A stretch of 64,000 bases of DNA from positions 682,001 to 746,000 of the forward strand of contig MU394062.1 in NCBI GenBank assembly GCA_022578605.1. Direction: 5' to 3'. The notes under the pieces are model-generated. The model had not been told where the DNA came from. It searched no databases and saw only the letters and a program-made list of their open reading frames with translations. Shown in pieces: positions 1 through 10,790 of this stretch; the first letter of the stretch is position 1; each line of letters begins with the position of its first letter. The position numbers and the translations under genes are program-made. The DNA comes from Camillea tinctor. Lineage: Eukaryota > Ascomycota > Sordariomycetes > Xylariales > Xylariaceae.

Positions 1-1202
1 GTATCGGCAGGGACCTTAGTACGCTTCTTGGTTGTAGTTTCACCCTCCGCATTCGTATTGAGAACGGTTTCATCGTCCACGAAGCCTAGATTGCCGACGA
101 ATACACATCTCCGGTGATCAACCGCAGTTGGATGTGCTACACTGTCCACCCGCATATGTCGGTCCAAGATAATCGAGCCATTCAGAGCCTTCAATGCCGT
201 CCGCGCGGCTAGAGGGGTCGAGTAAACAACATAGGCATTTGTAGATTTCGTTGTAGCCGTCATAAGTGACTTGGTAATAAATGCTGCTCTCTTCGGCATG
301 GCTCCTGTGGAGAAGGCCGTGGAGCGAAACCGAATTGACTCGACTTTGTGGGGTCCTGTAGATGGCTCGAGCTCGGACAGTGGTGATTCAAGATGTGATA
401 TCAAAGTCTTCTTTGCTTTGGAGGAGGAAATAGCCTCGGCCGAGATATTACCCAGGAACAGAGTGCGGTTTGCCTTGTCAACTTCAACATCGACATGCTC
501 CTCTGGCTTCTGGGCTAGCGATTCGTGAACCAAAGGAGCTTCATCTTCTTCGTCTGTCTGACTGGCTTCTCCCTCGGGACGACCGCCATCGATTGCTTCT
601 CCGGTCTCCCCTTTTCGACGTTTCTCTTCTCTGGTTTCTTCTTCTTCCTCTTCAGCGAGCTTGCGCATGTATTTGGCTTCTAGGTCATCGTGCTCATCTT
701 TACGTTTGCGTTTGCGATCCTTCTTTTTAGCTTGTAGAGCCTCTTCTATGCTGTCCGGACCCTGCGACGATGTTTTCTCAGCCCCTTCTTCCTCGTCCTC
801 GTCTTCGTTTTCCTGGTCATCTCCGCCCTCTACACCACTCATAGATTCTCCATCTTCTAAATCCTCGTCTTCGTCACTTGGGTCTGTAATATTATCGTCC
901 GAGTCGTCTTCGGCTGAATCAGAACCGGAATTTTGAGACTGGTCTAGGGGCTTTCTCTCCTTGAGTGGAAGTAGCTCCGCATATCGAGTCGTCGGAGGTG
1001 CTTTTATAGGACCGGACTGAACAATAGTGAGCGTTGGATCTTTATGCGACAACTGTAACGACTTACACTGCCAGAGAACAAGGCGTCTAGAGTGGGGTCT
1101 ATAGCTTTTACTGACGCTGTCAGTCCAGCTTTTCTACATTCTAGTTAGTCAACGTTGATACTCTATAAATTAACGGACAGGCTATACTTACGATTTGGCC
1201 AT
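1..1202 (-). CDS. NOP12: Nucleolar protein 12 (RRM ribosome-biogenesis factor), 3' end off the window
   Basis: Nop12 is a nucleolar RNA-binding protein needed for pre-25S rRNA processing and 60S subunit assembly. I read three exons on the minus strand: 1202-1192 (only 11 nt, giving MAK and two bases of Ser), 1133-1067 and 1016 to beyond position 1. The joined N-terminus contains the family-typical AIDPTLDALF stretch, then a long acidic region and lysine/arginine-rich tracts (KKKDRKRKRK), and then RRM1 opening with RTLFLGNIS. RRM2 begins near the window edge with the RNP2-like RRCVFVGNLG and is cut before its RNP1. Frame is open across both junctions with no in-frame stop. The 11-nt first coding exon is unusual but is flanked by a clean GTAAGT donor. 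The gene is divergent from DEP1. The assignment rests on domain order and the N-terminal motif. The C-terminal part is not visible. Confidence 0.87.
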
Positions 1203-2088
1203 GGTCGAATATTTAGAGGCGATATGGAGCCAATGGCAATAAATTGACTGGACGTAAAGAGAAATGTATCGTTAGAAAAGCTTCTAGCAGTACGTACTTA
1301 GCGCAGTACAAAAGGAAAAAAAAAAAAAGTTCAATGGCTGCAGGGACAGAGAGATGTGGGTCCAGTTCCTAAATTCCATCCCATATCTTATCTATGATAA
1401 TGCATGTACGCCCTACATTACATATGCCTACACAATGCTAGGTGGGTGTTAGGTACCTAAGTAGTACTACTTACATAAGATAAGGTGGTGCCCAGGTGGT
1501 GCCCAGGTGGGTCTCTACCTATTGGGGAGTATTCGGATTAAAAAAGTAACCGAAAATTGGTTATCGATAAGGCCCGTTTATGCTCCAATGTTCTTGGCAA
1601 ATGCCGTAACGTAACGGGAGTTGGGGTCATTGGGGGTAAGTAAGTTAAGGTTAGCAGTAATAGTTCGCTGCAGCACCCAGATTTTGGACGGATTTCTGCT
1701 TCAGCGCAAAGTTGAAGTTTCCTTAGTGAAGTTTCCTCTTTTTCCAACATTTCAACCACCACATCTTTCTTTTCTTCCCCTCAACCATAAACCCACCTCT
1801 CGATTCCTCCTCTCTTCCAGACGCTCGTTTTACACTTTCTCTACGATCGCCTTGGCCCTAACTTTCGTCCTAACCTTATACCTTTTTTCTTTTTTTTTTC
1901 TAACCGATAACCTTTGACCCGCACCGTCTTGTTGACGTCGTTCTGCTGAAGCTTCAAAAATCGTCCGACCATTTCCACCCAAAGAATCATACAACTTTCC
2001 CTCGACCTGAACGCAACCGCCCCCAAAGCTCGATATCCTATACCCATTGCCATAAGTAGACAGCAGAGACTATAAATAACTGACAATA
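1203..2088. promoter_or_regulatory. Divergent promoter region NOP12 / DEP1
   Basis: This 886-bp spacer holds no credible ORF. It contains an A-run near 1316-1328 and a two-copy tandem 11-mer (GGTGCCCAGGT at 1487-1497 and 1498-1508). A pyrimidine-rich tract from about 1735 to 1900 precedes the DEP1 start, as is common in filamentous-fungal leaders. No TATA box is convincing. The shared-promoter role is inferred from the divergent gene orientation. Confidence 0.5.
1487..1508. repeat. Two-copy 11-bp tandem repeat
   Basis: GGTGCCCAGGT is repeated head to tail exactly twice and is preceded and followed by partial GGT/GGG units. It lies in the NOP12-DEP1 spacer. It could be a duplicated binding site or a slippage product; nothing in the sequence decides between them. 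Confidence 0.7.
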
Positions 2089-4200
2089 ATGGCAACCGGA
2101 GACACGGCGCCTCCGCCGCTTACCATCGCTCCCCCGCCAATTGAACCTCTTTCCGACGACGATGGCTCGAGCCCTCTGAGCGACGTAGAAGACAAGGATG
2201 CTGATCCCGACGATCTACACGACTTGAACAACGTTGTCAATACCCATCGCGACAACGACGGGAGTTCGCCTGACGATCTGTCCGAGGCGAATGACACTGA
2301 GGCAGAGACAGAACGCCTCTACGACACGCCACGGAATGCCACACGGCGTAAAGACGTTGTATTGACCCAGACAGCTGAAGGCCGGGTTTACGAGCGTACC
2401 CCCAGCAAACTACGGCAACAGAAGAACGCGAGTAGAGAGGGCGAAGACGACGAAGACGCTCGCCTCTCCGACGAAGATGTTTCGATGGCCTCGAGCCCTC
2501 CAGCGCAAGCGAGAGCAGCTTCCGAGAAACTGCAGTCCCCGACACTAGACATTCTTGCCGAGGCCGCGAACAAGGAAGCAGAAAACAGAAAGCGAAAACG
2601 ATCTCCTGTGTCAGTGGAAAAGCCCGAAGCCGTACAGTCACCATCAAAGCGCGCCACTCCCCTCACCGCTCCTAATCGACCAAACGCGGGCGGAAAGCCC
2701 GGTATAGCAGATGAGGAGGATCCCTCGTCGGTCCCCAACAGTGGTGAGCATTCCGCCGACGAGGGCGTCAACGCGACCGCTGGTGAGGACTCGGTAGAAG
2801 AATCCGCCCGAGAAGCCCATTCGGACAAGGAAGTTAGTCCCAGAAAGCAAACTCGGAGCAGCTCAAAGAGGCTTAAGGGCTCGGAAGAGCATGCTGAAGC
2901 TGAAGAGGCTACAGAAGAAGGAACAGATGCTGTAGCCGCCGAGGAAGACGGCGCGCATACTGGAGAGGACGAGCATATGGAGGTCGATGTAGATGAAGAA
3001 GCAGAAGCAGCGCATAGAAACGAAGAAGAGCGTATGGCAGCTAACCATCAATCGCATGCAGACACTGGAGCTAACACGTATGTGATAGTTGAAAGGAAAA
3101 AAGCAGCTTTTGAGCAATTGTCGGGGATCGAGAAAAGATTTGCTACCTTTAGAGATAGGTTCGATTGGCCCTCTTCGCCCCTGTATGGGATATAGTGCTG
3201 ACTGACCATGGGGTAGACTCTACGAAGAACGACTAGAGCAGTTAAACCAAGAAGAAGCCATGCTGCGGTCCGACAATCCGACACACCCCGAGTACCTTGC
3301 TATGATGCAGTGCGTGGATGCCCGAAAAGACGAGAGAATACGGATAGCAGAGCGGGAGCTCTCACTAAAATTAGAATCTCTGGAGAGATGGGGTGTGGCC
3401 AGGCGTGCACAGATCCATTCGCAGTTTTTCCAAGGCGTCAGAGAATCTCGAGAGAGGATTCTGGCCGAGCTTGGTCAGCAGTGGTACGACATCCAGCACG
3501 AACGGCGACGACATGCCAACAACGTTCCCGAATTCGGGATCCGATTTCCGCAAAGCCAAACCCAGCGGGTTAGAAACGCGCTGGCCTATAATAAAGAGGT
3601 GTCTATCTTATCAGGGGTGGCCAAATATGAAGGCATGCCCGCTGCCCCAGATATGAAAGGGGCGTCAATACAAGAACAGGAGGATGATTTCGATGCTATG
3701 AGTGTGAGGCGTCACCTATGATCTTTCTAGTTCTTGGCTGGGTGCTAATGTCATCTGATCAGAGGAATCGACACCAGCCATCACGGTATCAACCCCACAA
3801 GCCAAACTATGCGGATTATGGGGGTCTACCTTTTGGGGAAAGCCTCGGGCCTGCGGGCGAGCAGTTCATTGAGCAGACTCCCTGGGCCAACCCACATCAC
3901 CCGTCCAATGCCCACCTCCTCTACCGGCAACAACCTTCTCACCCAGAGTCCTCGACCGTGGTAAACAATACACCAGTCCCACAATCCGTACCGAAGCGTC
4001 ACCAACCCAGCCCCTTTGCCATCACCTCAGGAAGCCAGCCCTTCAACGGCAACGCTAAGCATAAGAACACTCCCAGACAGCCCTCAACATCCCCCGAAGT
4101 CACCCGAGCCGCCAGTCTACTAGAGCAGACAAAAGCCCGCAGTATGAAAGCGGCAGAAAGCAGGAAGCACGATACTGGCCAGCCCGTCGGTGGTGTATGA
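2089..4200 (+). CDS. DEP1: Dep1/Sds3-type subunit of the Rpd3L histone deacetylase complex
   Basis: Predicted 664-aa nuclear protein. Exons are 2089-3158, 3217-3703 and 3763-4200, and both introns keep frame (phase 2 and phase 0; the second has a GCTAATG branch site). The N-terminal 320 residues are acidic and low-complexity, with many Asp-Asp/Glu and Ser-Pro stretches and KR nuclear-localisation-like patches (KRKRS, KRLKG). From about residue 330 comes a conserved Sds3-like region: ERKKAAFEQLSGIEKRF, then LYEERLEQLNQEEAMLRSD, then a long helical heptad region to about residue 500 (DIQHERRRH, FGIRFPQSQTQRVRNA). The C-terminal 145 residues are Pro/His/Ser/Gln-rich tail. In yeast Dep1 and Sds3 are structural subunits that activate Rpd3 deacetylation. 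The first intron has a poor donor (GTTCGA), and retaining it would truncate the protein at position 3195, before the Sds3-like region. Dep1 rather than Sds3 is favoured by the long acidic N-terminus. Confidence 0.82.
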
Positions 4201-5132
4201 TAGAAGTTTTGTTTTCAGTTCAGCTACCGGAGCATGGGGGATATCTAAGGCGTGTGGTTATATTATTTCTGGCGACTCGCCACATACACGAATTAGGATT
4301 GTCTTTTGTGGCATTTGCGAAATTCCCCCTTTTCTCCTTTCCACCCCTTTTCCCACTTTCGCCTATTGGTATAGACAGCGTACTGGGGAAAACATAGTTA
4401 GGGCGTTTTTATATCATGTGCATAATGTCGTTGTTTGGGTTTCTCCCGGCGTCACACACTGTTTGCGGTTAAAAGAGATGGGAAATGGATGGAGGGAATA
4501 GGATGGATATATTAGTCGGACAGACTTTTCTTCATTTCTTTTTTCTTCTCCACCTCTCTGTTCTCGGATGTTAGTGTAGGAAATGGACAAAAACTGCTCT
4601 CTCTGTATGCGTCTCTGTCTCTCTCTGCTGCTGGTGGTATATGCGCAAAATCCTAGAACTGGGGCGGCTATTTCTTCTTCTTTCTGTGGCGGCATAATTG
4701 TGAGTTTTTCTTTTTTTCCCTCTCTCTTTCTCGTAGATACAAGATGATGTCCTTTTGGAGGGAGGCTTGAAAGTTTAGTTTCGGCTTCATGATACCACTT
4801 AAGCAGTGTTTTTTACTGATTATTGTTCGTTTTCTTTTGGCTTCTGGTATATTGTACACTCAACATCAGCCCCCAAATGTAGTGTAGTAGATAAACGAGG
4901 CAAAAGATTTCGTGACCCCCTGTGCTGGGTTTGATGATATTACACTGCTGGCCCTCCTCCCTCAACGCCTATGGATCGATTCGTTCGGTGAAGACAGAAT
5001 GGTGAATTATTTTTTTTTTATCCCTCTTTTCGTCTGGTGGCATCAATTGCGCTTAGCCCCCTCCCTGTTTTTGTAAGTAGGTAGGGTTTCGTGTGTCATG
5101 CTAAGTAGGTAGGTAGGTTCGCGGGGGGGTAT
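4201..5132. other. Convergent 3' spacer DEP1 / COA3
   Basis: The 932-bp region between two converging genes is T- and CT-rich (for example 4530-4740). It contains A/T-rich 3'-end-like stretches but no ORF with coding character. Short TAGGTAGGTAGG repeats lie at about 5103-5117, beside the COA3 stop. I see no gene. Confidence 0.5.
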
Positions 5133-5598
5133 TTATTTCTTCGGCGCATCCGGAACCTTTACGTCCTCGAACTCGTCCTGGCCGATCGCGCGGATGGTGT
5201 AGATGTCTGCGCATGACCGGACCGTTAGCTATATATATATGGGGTTTTATACGGAGACGGAGACCGGCGCATATCCATAATGGGACTATAGAATGATATC
5301 GGAAGGGTAGGGGGCGCCGGTCTTGTGGAAGAGACGGGGGATCGAGGGGAAATACGGGAAGAGGAGGTTGGAGACGTAACGTACAAACCCCGAGCGTGAA
5401 AGCGGCCACGGCGCTGCCCACAGCGGCATTCTTGAACAGGTACGGCCGCCGCGCGCGGATCAGCGCGGCCGACTGCCGGTACTGCTTGTCGTAGTAGGAT
5501 GAGTTTCCGAAACTGTATACTCGGGTGCGAAACAGAGCAATGGTTAGTAAGAGTCAAGCTTCTGCCAAGTGGGGAGAGCGGCATTACCCAGAAGGCAT
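5133..5598 (-). CDS. COA3: Cytochrome c oxidase assembly factor 3, mitochondrial
   Basis: A 70-aa protein assembled from three exons: 5598-5588 (11 nt), 5512-5385 and 5206-5133, with intron lengths of 75 and 178 nt. It is too fragmented to appear as one ORF. Key features are SSYYDKQYRQSAALIRARRPYLF (quoted across positions about 8-30), a single hydrophobic segment at about 31-50, and the C-terminal motif AIGQDEFEDVKVPDAP. Together these match the Coa3 (CCDC56) family in both order and length. Coa3 is a single-pass inner-membrane protein that with Cox14 binds newly made Cox1 and couples its translation to complex IV assembly through Mss51. Splice sites GTAATG/ACAG and GTACGT/GCAG join in frame and give 71 codons including stop. 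It is convergent with DEP1. Confidence 0.9.
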
Positions 5599-6247
5599 CT
5601 TGGGGACTTCTGTCTCTTTTTCCCTCTCTCTCTCTCTCTCTTAGTACTGAATTGTTCGGATCGTGCGTGCTTTTGGAGGGGGTTTGGGGGACAATGCGAC
5701 GAGGCTTGAGACGAGATGTGATCAGATCTATATGTAAGTGGTAGTAGTACGAAGTATAAGTGGCACTTCTCTCGAGTGTGGGCTGATGATTACTCTACAT
5801 TAGATGTTGGTGATGGTCTGCGGGCTATGTGCATATGTACGTGGGGAAGAACCTGCACATACTTACTAATCTGGCTTTCTGCATGATGGGATTGGTTATG
5901 TATTTACGCAGTACTTGATGGGTTCTCGGGGTTTCTTCGGAGGAGAGTACTTAGGTACCTGCCAAGTGGGGACCTGGGGATCTGCTATCTCGACTGTGAA
6001 GAGTCTACTATACGAGTTTCACAGTCAGGCTATTTCCTGAAGATACAAAGTAACTGCAGGTTACAGATAATAGGATTTGTTTGGGTATGTTTATTTAGAA
6101 GGCGTTTTCTTAGGAGAACTGCTAGAATGACATGCTCAAGTTCCATGTTACCCCCCGACTACCTACCTACCTACTAGGTATATAGTAAAAGATTCAGGGG
6201 TAAATGGAATAGGGGTTGAGTGATTAACCAACCAAAGAAAAAATATA
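5599..6247. other. Spacer upstream of COA3, with CT microsatellite
   Basis: This spacer holds the COA3 promoter side (a CT dinucleotide run at about 5622-5641) and the 3' flank of the coiled-coil gene. A CTACCTACCTACCTAC run lies near 6161-6175. There is no credible coding sequence. The only other structure is scattered TAGGTACCT-like words. Confidence 0.45.
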
Positions 6248-7634
6248 TCAAAAAAGAGCAATTGAATGCAAGAAATTCATGATATCCGTTTTATGCTCTT
6301 CCGTCAAAGGCATCCCATCCTCCGTAGCCAAGGGGAGGGGATCTAGGTGAGGAGCCGCAGCAGCCATCCACATCATCGGCGGCAGATTCGCCAACAAATT
6401 CCCCGTCACCGCAGCGCCCTGGGCCTCAAGATAAGCCAGCAATCCCTCCTTATGCTGCTCCGTCCTAATCCCCCGTATGCTCCCAGCCCCATCATCATGC
6501 GCAGCGAGGTGCTTGCAGATACTCACCGCCGCCGGCCTCAGCGAAATGCTCTCCAGCCCCACCTCGCACACCCGCAGGATCGCCTCGCCGTACTCCCCCT
6601 TCGTCAGCGCGTACCCGGCCCCCTCCGCCCGGGTCGCGCACCGCCCCACCACCTCCTGCGCCCGCACGCACTCGTTCTTCAGCGCGCCCACCTCCCGCTG
6701 CGCCGCCTCCACGCCGCCCACCAGCCCCGCGCACGCGGCCAGGAGCTCACGCCCCTTCCGCAGCACGCCCGCGTGCGCGGCCGCGCGCCGCGCCGTGTCC
6801 AGCGCGAGGGCCTCGGCGTCGGCGGCCCGGGTCTGGGCTTGGCGGAGCGCGGCCTGCGCGGTTGCGACCCCGCGGCGCGCGCCCTCCTGGTCGTTGGTCG
6901 TGGCTTCGATGAGGAGCTTCAGCCCCTCGAGGTATAGGCGTGCGGGAGGCCAGAGCAGCGTCCACATGTCCGCTTCGTCGTACTTGTGCTGTGCCTCGTA
7001 GAGCTTCCGGTCCATGGTCTTCAGGGCTTGGGCTGCGCCCTCGGCGGCCTCGAGGAGGTCCTCGAGGGTGTTTCTTTGCGTTGCGAGCGCGCCTTTGAGG
7101 GTGTCTAGCTTGCTTTGTAGATGGCCCTTTAGCTCCTGGGCCTCTGAGTGCCAGGCGGCGATCTTGCTGTCGTGCAGTTGGGCTACCTATGAAACCGGGA
7201 GAATAAAGTACGGTGTTAGAATTCCCTTGTCCTATCTTTCTTACAAGTGTTTCCTTTAGAGAGGAAAGGAAAAGGTGGCTGGGTGGGTCTCAGGGGAGAA
7301 GTGCTTTGCACGTGTGGACATGAATTTCGCATACCTTAATCGAATAGCTAGAAGTGATGTTCCAGCAGTCCAAGGCGGCATCTTTGGCGTCGGCCCACAG
7401 TCCTTCTGCTCTCTTCAGAGCGGGCGCCAGGCCATCAGGTGGGTGCGCGGGATCGAACTCGCCGTCAAGAAGCACGGCCAGATCAGCCATGCCAGCCATG
7501 GCGGAGTTATTTTTCCGGGCGAGGCTGGTCTGGGCAGCAGCATGGGCCGAGGCATTGGTGGTCTTCATGGATGTGAACTCGTCTTGAAGTTCTCGAAGCT
7601 TCGTCGACGACTTTGTCACATCCTGCAAAGACAT
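6248..7634 (-). CDS. Uncharacterised 412-aa coiled-coil protein
   Basis: Two exons, 7634-7335 and 7186-6248 (intron 148 nt, phase 0), give 412 aa. The start chosen (MSLQDV at 7634) follows a pyrimidine-poor leader. An upstream in-frame Met at 7703 would add 23 residues. I do not recognise the family. Visible features: heptad-rich helices at about 5-55 and 100-165 (LKGHLQSKLDTLKGALATQ, NTLEDLLEAAEGAAQAL); a Trp/Pro-rich hydrophobic break at about 175-195 (WTLLWPPARLYLEG); a second very Ala/Arg-rich coil to about 300; and a C-terminal 100 residues with globular character. There is no signal peptide or convincing membrane helix. The second exon is strongly GC-rich at third positions. The layout coil - hydrophobic W/P segment - coil recurs in the 802-aa protein at 10791-13879. 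It is divergent from the RNxxxH gene at 8655. Confidence 0.75.
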
Positions 7635-8654
7635 ATTGGCGGTGGCGATGGGGGGGTAGATGGAAATAAGTGACTGGTAGTACAAAAGGAGATACGAACT
7701 CAATGTCAGAAGGAAAGTATTCGTAGACAGATCTTAGAGTGAAAGGGGGAAGATTTGGGGGTGTGATTAATCTATTTCTTCTCTTGCGCGGTCAGCAAAT
7801 ACGACCCGCTGTCTTCAAGAACACTGAGATTTATATATTGTGACTCGTATAGAACTCCACCCAACAGTTGTTACCGCCATTAAACTTAATACCTAGGTAC
7901 CTAGGTATATAGCACTTTATTCTACAAGCCAATGTCTGTTCTCTGCATAATAGGATCCTATGACCAGAGTGTCTTTTTTGATAGAATGACTATACTTAAA
8001 CCAAACCTGCTTTAGACTCCAATTGTGCGGAGAACGGCGTATCACCATGGTAGGTGGCTGGCTGAGCTGAGGACCTAAAGTCCCGCGAATGTGATAGAAT
8101 ACTGAAAACTAGTCGTCCTACTCGTAAAACTTCATGATTGGTGTCTCTTATCCGGATTGACATCCTTTAGCGAGCAAGTTACGACTATGTAAGACACGAC
8201 AAGTTCGCTAGCAAGTTACTTTTAGGCAACCCGTCTAAGGAAAGACGGTTCGGCTTACCACAATCATGTCAATGTAGAACAGAGCCGTGGATACCGGGCG
8301 CTGTTACCCGGAGATCATGAACTATTGAAGCATTAGTAGATCTGCTTTCAAAATGTGGTGTTAATTATAGGCTGTCAGATCTTTCCTCGTTTGACCGTGC
8401 GAGTGTAAGTGGTTGCCTGTACGGTGCGAGGATCGATACAAACGAGTATACTGGTGATCATGATAATATATATATGTGCCTTTCGGAAGCCTCGAATTTC
8501 AACCCGGTTTCCACATTTTCTCCAAGTCATCTTGCTTTCTTGTAGTGCAATTGCCTACATCTGGAAGATTTACCTTTGCGCTTCCTGCTTCCTACGTTCT
8601 TGACCGTCTTCCAAACACCGTCAGGTCGACTTTACTTTCCCCAGCCCATTCGTA
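7635..8654. promoter_or_regulatory. Divergent promoter region of coiled-coil and RNxxxH genes
   Basis: A 1.02-kb spacer between two divergent starts. It contains a palindromic ACCTAGGTACCTAGGT word near 7892-7907, two related AGCAAGTTAC words (about 8174 and 8210), a CCGTC...GACGG hairpin near 8233-8250, and an AT-rich TATATATAT stretch at about 8466-8474 ahead of the + strand gene. No ORF looks coding. Promoter function is inferred only from position. Confidence 0.4.
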
Positions 8655-9329
8655 ATGTCGTGGACAATAGTCTCCCAAGATGATGCTGTTGCTCTGTTTA
8701 CAGAGGCAGTAGGCGGTTTAGCTTGCTACCTCGCCGAGGCCGACATCGCTAACGGCATCGTCAACTGGAAATCAGTCCAGGGGAAGGGCCCCAACAAAAT
8801 CACCGATGCCGAGTACAAAGTCATCATCAACGGATTTACACCTTTCAACCTCGTGTCCATCGGTAACTTCTGCATCGTCCTCCCGTTGGAGCGGTACAAG
8901 AAGATCCTCGCTCAGGCCGGCAACACTACTGTCGACCCGGCCGATGCCTTCAACCTCGGAGACTTCACCTCGGCCGCCAACTTGAACGCTCGTTACCCCA
9001 AAACCGTGGTAGAAACCTTCGCAGGGACTAGCAATCGCCCGAGGCAGTGGTTTAACAATTGCGTGCGCAACTCTTTTGCTCACGGCCAGTCGGCCTACGT
9101 GAACAACCCCATCGTCAACGATGTCACGCACAAAGGGACTTTTATCCTCATTTACAACGCCACCCCAAAAGGCACTGTGAACTTGAAGATCTATATGCCG
9201 CATGACGAATTCGTCGACATGATGATCAAAGGCCTTGTCTTCTTCGTGGAGACCGTGGTGCAGGGCAAATCATATCAGCCTCTGACCAAGTTGTTGAACA
9301 CGGCGCAACAGAAGATCCAGCAGCACTAA
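8655..9329 (+). CDS. Uncharacterised 224-aa protein with HEPN-type RNxxxH motif
   Basis: Single intronless ORF, with ATG preceded by a pyrimidine-rich leader (TTTACTTTCCCCAGCCC). No signal peptide or membrane segment. Residues 136-144 read CVRNSFAHG, that is Arg138-Asn-x3-His143. This is the RX4-6H motif, with the polar residue after Arg, that defines HEPN-superfamily endoribonucleases and their inactive relatives. The motif sits at the start of a predicted helix after WFNN, with helices before it and a helical C-terminus (FVDMMIKGLVFFVETVV), which fits the HEPN layout. The first 110 residues are of unknown type. What is seen is the motif; RNase activity is inference, and a chance match in an unrelated helical protein is possible. 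It lies between two coiled-coil genes. Codon use is GC3-rich like other expressed genes here, so I regard it as a real gene. Confidence 0.72.
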   Translation: MSWTIVSQDDAVALFTEAVGGLACYLAEADIANGIVNWKSVQGKGPNKITDAEYKVIINGFTPFNLVSIGNFCIVLPLERYKKILAQAGNTTVDPADAFNLGDFTSAANLNARYPKTVVETFAGTSNRPRQWFNNCVRNSFAHGQSAYVNNPIVNDVTHKGTFILIYNATPKGTVNLKIYMPHDEFVDMMIKGLVFFVETVVQGKSYQPLTKLLNTAQQKIQQH

Positions 9330-9641
9330 CCTAGTGGATTCTTTTCATTTACAAGCGAAAGGGGGTAGATCAGAGCTGGGTTTTTTAGTGAGCAGGATAG
9401 TATCACTATTGGAGAAAAAGAAAAAAAAAAGGGGAGAAGGGGGCAGGGGGGAAACATCTGTCAACTACATAGCTCATCCCCTAATATTGGTGCTGCCATA
9501 GAATGTTGATTTATCGGTTCCTCGCAGTCTTGGCAAAGTTAATTCGTCTCAAAGCACACCATGATTGGCATGACGTACGGAGCGCAGACGTCAAATGTAG
9601 TGTGGGTCTACCCGGCCGTAGAACGTCACATCCCCCGATTA

Positions 9642-9662
9642 GTGGTCCCACTAGTCATCGGG
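9642..9662 (+). repeat. Dispersed-repeat fragment (partner at 63631-63650)
   Basis: GTGGTCCCACTAGTCATCGG here and GTGGTCCCGCTAGTCACGGG at 63631-63650 match over 20 bases with two or three differences. Both sit in GC-rich patches inside AT-richer non-coding DNA. The likely source is the end of a small DNA transposon or MITE family. The assignment is inferred from similarity between the two copies only. Confidence 0.4.
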
Positions 9663-10681
9663 CGCTAAGCCCAGCCGTAGTGCCGTGCCGCGGGCTACAC
9701 GGGCCGGTCCCTACATGTAAGCCTTTCTCCCTAGCCGCATTAGTAGCCTATGCATATCAGACCATTGCGACGCCCTCCTCTGCAATTTTCAACGACATGG
9801 CTGACGAGATTTCTTTTTTGTTCTTTTTTTTAGTCAGTATAGTGTACGATGTTTGCTACCCTTCAGAACCGGCAAAGCTGTGGTTGATCTATGTCTGATT
9901 ATGGGCCCGAGCCATCTAGTTGCCCCCGCCTTGTTCAGCTTCAGCAAGCCATCGTTACTCCTAGCCGTCGTTACCCCTCAGTTCTTGACGCGTCCAAGAC
10001 TACGGAGAAGCCTCTGACGATGGATTCTATGGCACTTCTTTCACTTCTAGTTTAGTTCGGAATATGCATCACGGACGGATTTACGTAACTAGTTTCAAGG
10101 TGAACTTGACTTATAAACCACCGCAATGTGTCTAATCCGATTCGCGCAAGTCTATAACCTTGGTTTTTTGGTTTCTGTGGCTTGGGAAGGGCACCTGACG
10201 ATTCCCCAAAGGTGTTTCCGTTGACTATATCGAATCGATAGAAGTTGTCTGCTCTCATATTTTGTGTCCACTTCGCCGCTTGACCGATTATAGTCTCGAT
10301 CGGCCAACCTATGGCACATGAAAAGCACCGAGCTCTGCTTTAGTCTGGAGATATTATTTCAGCTTTGCAATCATGAGTGCCGGCTTCTCTCCCTTTGGGT
10401 ATAGTTTATACATGCTAAAAGAGATAGCGCAGTGCGTGCATATAGTGGCTGTCTGAATATATATGCAAGGGAAGCAAAAACGACACATCAACTCGCTCGT
10501 CAACTCGTTGCAAGATGCATGAAGTCATTGAAACACGTCACAGCTTCATGATTTTCGAAGTCGCCCATCTTGAGCACTATTGTCGCTGCTGCTTGAGATG
10601 GATGAGAGTAGTCGCTCACGCGGTTCACCTAGGAGGAGAGTGGTGATCTTAACAGCCCACCTGTTGTCCTATACGGTTCGG

Positions 10682-10688
10682 TATATAA
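10682..10688 (+). promoter_or_regulatory. TATA box of the 802-aa helical-protein gene
   Basis: TATATAA lies 103 bp before the ATG at 10791, followed by a CT/CAT-rich leader (TCATCATCAT, CTACTATTCACCCTCAC) ending in CAACTAAG-ATG. The spacing and context fit a fungal core promoter. No experimental start is visible. Confidence 0.45.
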
Positions 10689-10790
10689 ACATCGTGGTCT
10701 CTCGATATCAGTCACTGACTCTCAAATCTTCAACTATCATCATCATTTTAATTTCATATACCTACTATTCACCCTCACAAAGCAACTAAG

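Larger units (their letters stand above)
9330..10790. other. Spacer with decayed GC-rich repeat fragment
   Basis: No credible gene lies in this 1.46 kb. Positions 9590-9720 are GC-rich compared with their surroundings and carry a CCGAT-TAGTG/CACTA-GTC-ATCGG imperfect palindrome, probably the relic of a mobile element. The remainder, 10260-10790, is the promoter side of the 802-aa gene. Confidence 0.45.

Noticed and set aside
9503..9898. 131-codon ORF on +
   Set aside because: It mixes GC-rich repeat relic with T-rich DNA, has no recognisable domain and has an implausible composition; treated as non-coding.
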